Assembly (NCBI GenBank): GCA_026003615.1
Contig: BPHQ01000001.1
Coordinates: 124,001-188,000 of the forward strand
Source of the DNA: Bellilinea sp.
GTDB taxonomy: Bacteria; Chloroflexota; Anaerolineae; Anaerolineales; Anaerolineaceae
Reading direction: 5' to 3'
DNA length: 64,000 nucleotides
Below, one piece after another: positions 59,255 to 64,000 of this stretch. Numbering within the stretch: the first letter of the stretch is position 1; every line of letters starts with the position of its first letter. A program made the translations under genes and the position numbers. The notes beneath the pieces were generated by a model. The model saw only the letters and a program-made list of their open reading frames with translations, had not been told where the DNA came from and made no database searches.

Positions 59255-61603
59255 GTGGCAGGTAAATACGTTCATCAATCCATTTTACGGCTCGAAGACC
59301 CGGAATTGATCACCGGCAATGTTCAGTTTCTGGATGATATCGAACTTCCGGGTATGCTTCATGCCGCCTTCAAGCGGTCGGATTACGCACACGCCCGCAT
59401 CAAGAGCATTGATGTGAGCGAAGCCCGCAAATTGCCGGGAGTGATCGGCGTCTATACGGCGGAAGATTTTGGCGATTACATCAAACCCGGTCCGCTGCAA
59501 GTGCCCCCCCCAACGGCGATCAAAGGTGCTACTTATGTGGCGCGCACAACCATGCCGATTGCCAAAGATAAAGTCCGCTTTGCGGGTGAGCCGGTGGCTA
59601 TCGTGATTGCCGAATCGCGCTACATTGCGGAGGATGCCTGTGATCTGATTTATGTGGATTACGAGCCACTCGAGGCGGTGGTGGACCTGGAAAAGGCGCT
59701 TCAGCCTGGCTCCCCGCTGGTGCATGAAGATTTGCCCTCCAACGAGGCCGGTCACGTGCGTCAGGAGCGGGGTTCTTGGGAGCAAGCGGTTAAAGAAGCC
59801 GACCTGGTGATCAAACGAAAGTTCTTCATCAACCGCAATGCCGGCGCGGCGATGGAAAACCGTGGCATCATCGTCCAGTGGGATAAACACGCCAAACAAA
59901 TGACCATCTGGTGCGGCACCCAATCGGTAATTGCGCTGCGCAATCAAACCGCTGCCCGGCTGGGATTGTTTGAAAGTCAGGTGCGGGTGATTACCCCTAA
60001 CACCGGGGGCGGTTTTGGCCCGAAAATCAATACCTCACTGCCGGATGACGTCCTGATCACCTATCTGGCGATGAAATTAGACCGGCCGATCAAGTGGTTT
60101 GAAGACCGGCGCGAAAACTTCTTGGCAACCACCTCGGAACGTGATCAGGTTCACTATTGCGAACTTGCGGTCAAACGCGATGGAACGATTGTAGGGTTAA
60201 AGGACTTTTTCTACCATAACACCGGTGCGTACAATCCCTATATGATGACTGTACCGCTCAATACCCAGACCCATACGGTCACCAATTACCGCGTGCCGAA
60301 TTTCCTGACCGAATTCTATGTCGTGTTTACCAATCAGATGATTGTGACACCCGTACGAGGGGCTGGCCGCCAGTACGGTGTGTTTGTGATGGAGCGAATG
60401 CTGGACGCAGCAGCCAGAGAACTGGGCATGAGCCCGGTGGAAATTCGCCGTAAGAATTTGCTGCCCGCGAATGCTTATCCTTACTACACCAGCATCATCG
60501 GGCAGGATTTTGTGGAAGGTGTGCTGGATAGCGGCGATTACCCAACTTCTTTTCAGAAGACCCTTGAATTGATCGAGTACGACAAATTTGTCAATGAAGT
60601 ACAGCCCAAACTCCGCGCCCAGGGTAAGAAGGTGGGCATTGGTGTGGCCTGCTTTAGCGAAGGAACCGGCGTAGGACCCTACGAAGGTGCTCGCGTGACG
60701 GTTGGCGGTAATGGGAAAGTGGTAGTCACCACGGGGTATACTTCCCAGGGGCAGGCGCATTACACCACCTTTGCCCAGATTGTTGCTGATCAGCTTGGGG
60801 TGGATGTTAAAGATGTCAAGGTGATCACCGGGGATACCGGTTACTTTGGCTGGGGAGCCGGCACGTTTGCCAGCCGTGGGATTACGGTGGCTGGTACAGC
60901 AACCCATTTGGCCGCCCAAAAAGTGCGCCAGAAAGCCCTCAAATTGGCCAGTAAGATTCTGGAAGCACCGGAAGAAGAACTGGAACTGGCGGATGGTGTG
61001 GTGCGGGTCGCCGACATTCCCTCAAAGTTTATCTCGTTAGGTGATCTGGCAACCCTGGCCAACCCGATGCGCGGCACAATGGAGCCTGGAACTGAACCCG
61101 GTTTGGAAGCGGTCGCCTATTACGGCCCGCCTTACGGCGCAACCGGTGCCGGTGCAGTAGGGCTGATTGTTGAAGTGGACCCGGAAACCATGCAGGTCAG
61201 CCTGGAGAAAATGGCATTTGTCCATGACTGTGGTACACCGGTCAATCCCATGGTGGTGGATGGTCAGATTCATGGCGGTATCCAGATGGGCATCGGCGAT
61301 GCCTTTTACGAAGAGTTGATTTACGATGAGAACGGTCAGCTGGTTACAGCCTCGTTCATGGATTACCTCTTCCCACAGGCAACCGATATGCCCAAAAAAC
61401 TGGTCCTTGGTCACATGGAAACGCCCTCACCGCTCAATCCGTTGGGCATCAAGGGTGTGGGCGAGGCTGGTGCAATTCCCATCCCATCGGTGTTTACCCA
61501 GGCTGTCGAAAATGCCTTGCAGGAAACTGGTGTGGAGTTCGACCGGGATACACTTTCACCCAGCCGCATCTTTACTTATGTTCAACAGGCGAAGGGCGCT
61601 TGA
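59255..61603 (+). CDS. Molybdenum hydroxylase large subunit (xanthine dehydrogenase/CoxL family)
   Basis: A 782-residue catalytic subunit binding the molybdopterin cytosine dinucleotide-type cofactor. SILRLEDPELITGNVQFLDDI at the N-terminus, GGGFGPKINTSLP near residue 250, TPVRGAGRQYG near residue 365 (where CoxL has AYRCSFR, so not CO dehydrogenase), and the catalytic Glu in KGVGEAGAIPIPS near 745. The substrate is probably a purine or other N-heterocycle. GTG 59255 is chosen because AAAGGAGAAG precedes it by the right distance; ATG 59237 is the alternative. Confidence 0.93.
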   Translation: MAGKYVHQSILRLEDPELITGNVQFLDDIELPGMLHAAFKRSDYAHARIKSIDVSEARKLPGVIGVYTAEDFGDYIKPGPLQVPPPTAIKGATYVARTTMPIAKDKVRFAGEPVAIVIAESRYIAEDACDLIYVDYEPLEAVVDLEKALQPGSPLVHEDLPSNEAGHVRQERGSWEQAVKEADLVIKRKFFINRNAGAAMENRGIIVQWDKHAKQMTIWCGTQSVIALRNQTAARLGLFESQVRVITPNTGGGFGPKINTSLPDDVLITYLAMKLDRPIKWFEDRRENFLATTSERDQVHYCELAVKRDGTIVGLKDFFYHNTGAYNPYMMTVPLNTQTHTVTNYRVPNFLTEFYVVFTNQMIVTPVRGAGRQYGVFVMERMLDAAARELGMSPVEIRRKNLLPANAYPYYTSIIGQDFVEGVLDSGDYPTSFQKTLELIEYDKFVNEVQPKLRAQGKKVGIGVACFSEGTGVGPYEGARVTVGGNGKVVVTTGYTSQGQAHYTTFAQIVADQLGVDVKDVKVITGDTGYFGWGAGTFASRGITVAGTATHLAAQKVRQKALKLASKILEAPEEELELADGVVRVADIPSKFISLGDLATLANPMRGTMEPGTEPGLEAVAYYGPPYGATGAGAVGLIVEVDPETMQVSLEKMAFVHDCGTPVNPMVVDGQIHGGIQMGIGDAFYEELIYDENGQLVTASFMDYLFPQATDMPKKLVLGHMETPSPLNPLGIKGVGEAGAIPIPSVFTQAVENALQETGVEFDRDTLSPSRIFTYVQQAKGA

Positions 61604-61679
61604 CGCCCTTCGCCATGCTTGATTGGATCTCCAATCCAAATCCCCAATTTACTTAATCCTTGATGGAGGAAAACGAATA

Positions 61680-62315
61680 ATGAAACTGGAAGGCGAGCAT
61701 GTTTTTAATGGTCCCCGCGAAGCAGTATGGGAAATGTTTTACGATCCCGAGGTGTTAGCCAGTGCCTTGCCGGGTACACAAAAGCTGGAAATGGTTGCCG
61801 AAAATGAATACGAAGGCGCCATGAATGTGCGCATTGGGCCGGTTTCCGGTTCATTTACCGGCAAGCTGGTCATTTCGGATGTGGTTGAACCCGAATCCTG
61901 CACCCTGACGGTGGATGGGCGTGGAACACCCGGTTTTGCCAAAGGCGTGGGCAGGGTGCAGTTCATTGACCAGGGGGACGGTACCACTCTGATGAAGTAC
62001 GAAGGAGAGATGAATATTGGTGGAGCGCTGGCGAGCGTTGGTCAGCGGATGATCGACTCGGTTGCCAAAACCATGATTCGCCAGGCATTCGAAGTGCTGG
62101 ATAAAGCCTTGGAAGCCCGCCTTGCTGCCAAAGCCAGTGGCAGCGAGGTTGTTGACTTCAAACCCCCGTCCGAAACGGAATTTGCCGCTGCCGTAGCCAA
62201 AGACATGGCGGGGGGTTTAACTAAAATACCAGAGGTTCGCTTGCTCATGTACATCATCCCTCTGGTTGCTGTTTTAGTTCTTCTGGCCGTTTTATTCCGG
62301 GGTTGCAGCGGTTAA
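61680..62315 (+). CDS. CoxG-family protein with C-terminal membrane helix
   Basis: A 211-residue SRPBCC/CoxG protein: LEGEHVFNGPREAVWEMFYD at the start, LASALPGTQKLEMVAENEYEG near residue 27, and the C-terminal region with FEVLDKALEARL. CoxG homologues accompany molybdenum hydroxylases and are thought to aid membrane attachment or cofactor insertion. The tail VRLLMYIIPLVAVLVLLAVLFRG is a membrane helix, so the protein is tail-anchored. ATG 61680 follows TGGAGGAAAACGAATA. Confidence 0.85.
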   Translation: MKLEGEHVFNGPREAVWEMFYDPEVLASALPGTQKLEMVAENEYEGAMNVRIGPVSGSFTGKLVISDVVEPESCTLTVDGRGTPGFAKGVGRVQFIDQGDGTTLMKYEGEMNIGGALASVGQRMIDSVAKTMIRQAFEVLDKALEARLAAKASGSEVVDFKPPSETEFAAAVAKDMAGGLTKIPEVRLLMYIIPLVAVLVLLAVLFRGCSG

Positions 62316-62415
62316 AGCCGCTGACAAAAGAAAGGAGGTGCCTATCGAGGAAAGACTGAATTTTTTGACCCCAAACGCGGTTCGGATGTCCACTTATATC
62401 CGCAAGGAGGAGAGG

Positions 62416-62526
62416 ATGTTCCTGAACGAGTATGGGCAGTTATTCCGAACCCAATTCCCAACCCACAGTTTTCAATTCATTCTATCCATTCTTTCTTCAA
62501 GGGAGGAAGACTTCAATGGCAACTGA
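62416..62526 (+). CDS. Possible 36-residue leader peptide
   Basis: A short frame begins at ATG 62416 right after AAGGAGGAGAGG, one of the best ribosome sites in the window, and ends 11 bases inside the permease gene. The protein (start MFLNEYGQLFRTQFPTHSFQ) resembles nothing I know. Coupled translation into the permease is possible; chance is also possible. Confidence 0.25.
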   Translation: MFLNEYGQLFRTQFPTHSFQFILSILSSREEDFNGN

Positions 62527-63919
62527 TGTTCAAAAACCAGCAGTTCTGGGTTACCTGCCACAGGACACCCCGCCGGTTGGGCGCATGATCCTGCTGGGCT
62601 TCCAGCACGTGATCACCATGTTCCCGGCCACGGTGCTGTGCGCGCTGCTGATGGGCTTCCCGGTCAGCACTGTGTTGACAGTAACCGGTTTTGGTACGGT
62701 GGTTGCGCTGATTGCCTCCAAACTGGCCATCGGCAATTACATCCCGCTGTACTACGGTTCATCGTTCAGCTATATTGCGGCGGTAACAGCCATTACCAAA
62801 CCGACCTTCGGCGTACCGGCAGATCCGGCACTGCTGTCCATCGTTCAGACCGGTTTCATCGCTACCGGTACCATCAACATCATCGTCGGTTTGATCATCC
62901 GCCTTTCCGGTGGTAAGGAAGCCCTCGATAAAGTCCTGCCGCCTGTGGTAACCGGTTCTGTGGCCTGCACCATCGGTATCGGCCTCGGTAAGGCTGCTCT
63001 GGATATGTCCTCCGGTGTTGCCGGTGGCATTCTGACCGGCGATATGACCTGGTGGACGGTTTCCCTGATCACGCTGCTTTCGGCCTTCATTTTCTCGGTC
63101 TATCTGCAGGGGAAGGGCTTCATTGGCATGCTGCCGATTTTGCTGGCGGCGATTGTCGGCTACATTGTGGCCATCCCGTTCGGTCTGGTCAACTTCTCGC
63201 TGCTTGGTCAATCGGCGCTGTTCCGCGCCCCGCAGTTCACTTTCCCCAATTTCGCCAGTGACCTGACTCTGACGGTCATCTTCGGTGTGGGCGTAATGGC
63301 GATTGCCACCATTCCCGAATCCACTGCGCACCTGTACCAGATCAGCCTGTATGTGGACCATCTGGCTGAAGAGCAGGGCCGCGAGAAATTGCGCCTGAAC
63401 CGCTACATCGGTATCAACCTGATGATTGACGGTTTGAACGACCTTGTCAACGGTATCTTCGGCTCGACCGCTGGAACCAACTACGGGGAAAACAACTCGC
63501 TGATGGTGATTACCCGCAACTACTCCGGTCCGGTGCTGATTACGGCAGGTTTGATCTCGATACTGCTGGGCTTCATCGGCCCGCTGGCGGATCTGGTTTC
63601 GACCATTCCGACCGCGGTCTCCGGTGGTTTGTCCATCTACCTGTTCGGCGTCATTGGCATGCAGGGTATTGCGCTGATGCTGGCGGAGAAGGTCAACCTG
63701 TTTGATCCCAAGCAGCTGGCCATTGGCGCGACCATCCTGATCATCGGTATTGGCGGTAACATCGGCTACGAAGGTGGCTTCCTGCCGATTCCGATCCTCA
63801 AGGGTCTGTTCCCCTTCGGTTGGCCTTCTATTGCGACCGGCGCGGTGGTCGGTATCATTTTGAACCTGATCACCAACGTCTGGAAACCGCCGGTGGAACG
63901 GCTTAATCCCAACGCCTGA
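62516..63919 (+). CDS. NCS2-family nucleobase (uracil/xanthine) permease
   Basis: A 467-residue proton symporter with about 12-14 helices. Start MATDVQKPAVLGYLPQDTPP follows GGGAGGAAG. Landmarks: FGTVVALIASKLAIGNYIPLYYGSSFSYI near 52-80 (landmark YYGSSFSYI), MAIATIPESTAHLY near 265 (conserved Glu for the base), FGSTAGTNYGENNSLMVITR near 320 (NBF motif region) and SGLSIYLFGVI-like GGLSIYLFGVIG near 378. The substrate is most likely a purine or pyrimidine base. Last gene of the catabolic island. Confidence 0.93.
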   Translation: MATDVQKPAVLGYLPQDTPPVGRMILLGFQHVITMFPATVLCALLMGFPVSTVLTVTGFGTVVALIASKLAIGNYIPLYYGSSFSYIAAVTAITKPTFGVPADPALLSIVQTGFIATGTINIIVGLIIRLSGGKEALDKVLPPVVTGSVACTIGIGLGKAALDMSSGVAGGILTGDMTWWTVSLITLLSAFIFSVYLQGKGFIGMLPILLAAIVGYIVAIPFGLVNFSLLGQSALFRAPQFTFPNFASDLTLTVIFGVGVMAIATIPESTAHLYQISLYVDHLAEEQGREKLRLNRYIGINLMIDGLNDLVNGIFGSTAGTNYGENNSLMVITRNYSGPVLITAGLISILLGFIGPLADLVSTIPTAVSGGLSIYLFGVIGMQGIALMLAEKVNLFDPKQLAIGATILIIGIGGNIGYEGGFLPIPILKGLFPFGWPSIATGAVVGIILNLITNVWKPPVERLNPNA

Positions 63920-63943
63920 TCTGGAGCGCTGACGGGAAAAAAC

Positions 63944-63974
63944 GGGCTGAACAAGTTAATTCTCCGTTCAGCCC
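63944..63974 (-). terminator. Intrinsic terminator, oriented to the minus strand
   Basis: GGGCTGAAC (63944-63952) and GTTCAGCCC (63966-63974) form a perfect 9-bp stem. On the minus strand it is followed by GTTTTTTCCC (63936-63943), a proper U tract. On the plus strand there is no T run, but the stem may still help end the permease transcript. A convergent gene is expected beyond the window. Confidence 0.75.
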
Positions 63975-64000
63975 AACCGCATGGCTCCCGATGTCATCAC

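Noticed and set aside
62759-63361. 200-codon antisense frame in the permease gene
   Set aside because: Low-complexity Gln/Asp/Arg translation typical of the reverse of a membrane protein gene.
1-64000. CRISPR arrays, insertion sequences, prophage genes or rRNA genes
   Set aside because: No regularly spaced repeats, transposase or integrase motifs, or rRNA segments were seen on either strand.

Overview
The window reads as chromosomal DNA of an anaerobic, fermentative bacterium, most likely from the Chloroflexota (class Anaerolineae). This is inferred from the gene mix: a ferredoxin-type group 4 [NiFe] hydrogenase without the NADH module, GerW/YtfJ and DUF6909 proteins, several lipoproteins, Ig-like/macroglobulin surface proteins, and no outer-membrane or sporulation operons. 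No 16S rRNA gene is present, so placement rests on protein resemblance alone.

Layout. 0-8.3 kb: housekeeping and small conserved genes, mostly on the minus strand (dUTPase, GerW, DUF427, DUF1684, PolX, site-2 protease, PAP2). This part holds two linked and easily missed features: a SelU-like redoxin read through an in-frame TGA followed by a bacterial SECIS-type hairpin, and the selenocysteine tRNA gene selC (anticodon UCA). 8.4-16.3 kb: a solute-binding lipoprotein whose domain order is circularly permuted, and a 1,973-residue alpha-2-macroglobulin-like protein. 16.3-17.2 kb: a PhaR-type regulator and a phasin-like protein behind twin palindromes. 17.7-26.4 kb: an eleven-gene operon for a membrane-bound energy-converting [NiFe] hydrogenase (antiporter-like subunits, then the Nuo-like core, then the maturation protease), preceded by a CRP-type site placed for class II activation.

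26.4-35 kb: DUF6909, a cNMP/PH-domain membrane protein, def, recF, rsmG, rsmE and a lipoprotein. 35.1-41.9 kb: a minus-strand RNA-modification cluster. It holds a TGT-family enzyme overlapping a close homologue of the ArmA/RmtB 16S rRNA G1405 methyltransferases, then two DUF4190 proteins, then a chain of four overlapping genes: sensor kinase, response regulator, a diverged second Rmt-like protein, and an RsmF-like m5C methyltransferase. 42-51.6 kb: thioredoxin, S9 peptidase, proS, a cation efflux protein, an NMT1/SsuA-type ABC transporter whose ATPase gene is frameshifted into its permease, an IclR-type regulator fused to an FMN-binding domain over a 36-bp palindrome, and a DsbA-like protein.

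51.7-64 kb: a plus-strand catabolic island: GNAT protein, FdrA, DUF1116, a double cyclase with one degenerate half, the three subunits of a molybdenum hydroxylase, a CoxG-like protein and a nucleobase (NCS2) permease. Together these suggest uptake, hydroxylation, ring opening and carbamoyl-type energy conservation from a purine-like or other N-heterocycle; the substrate cannot be read from sequence. Several genes (4627, 26443, 28177, 33378, 32363 minus) have a -10-like hexamer 6-9 bases before ATG and no ribosome binding site, suggesting leaderless transcripts.
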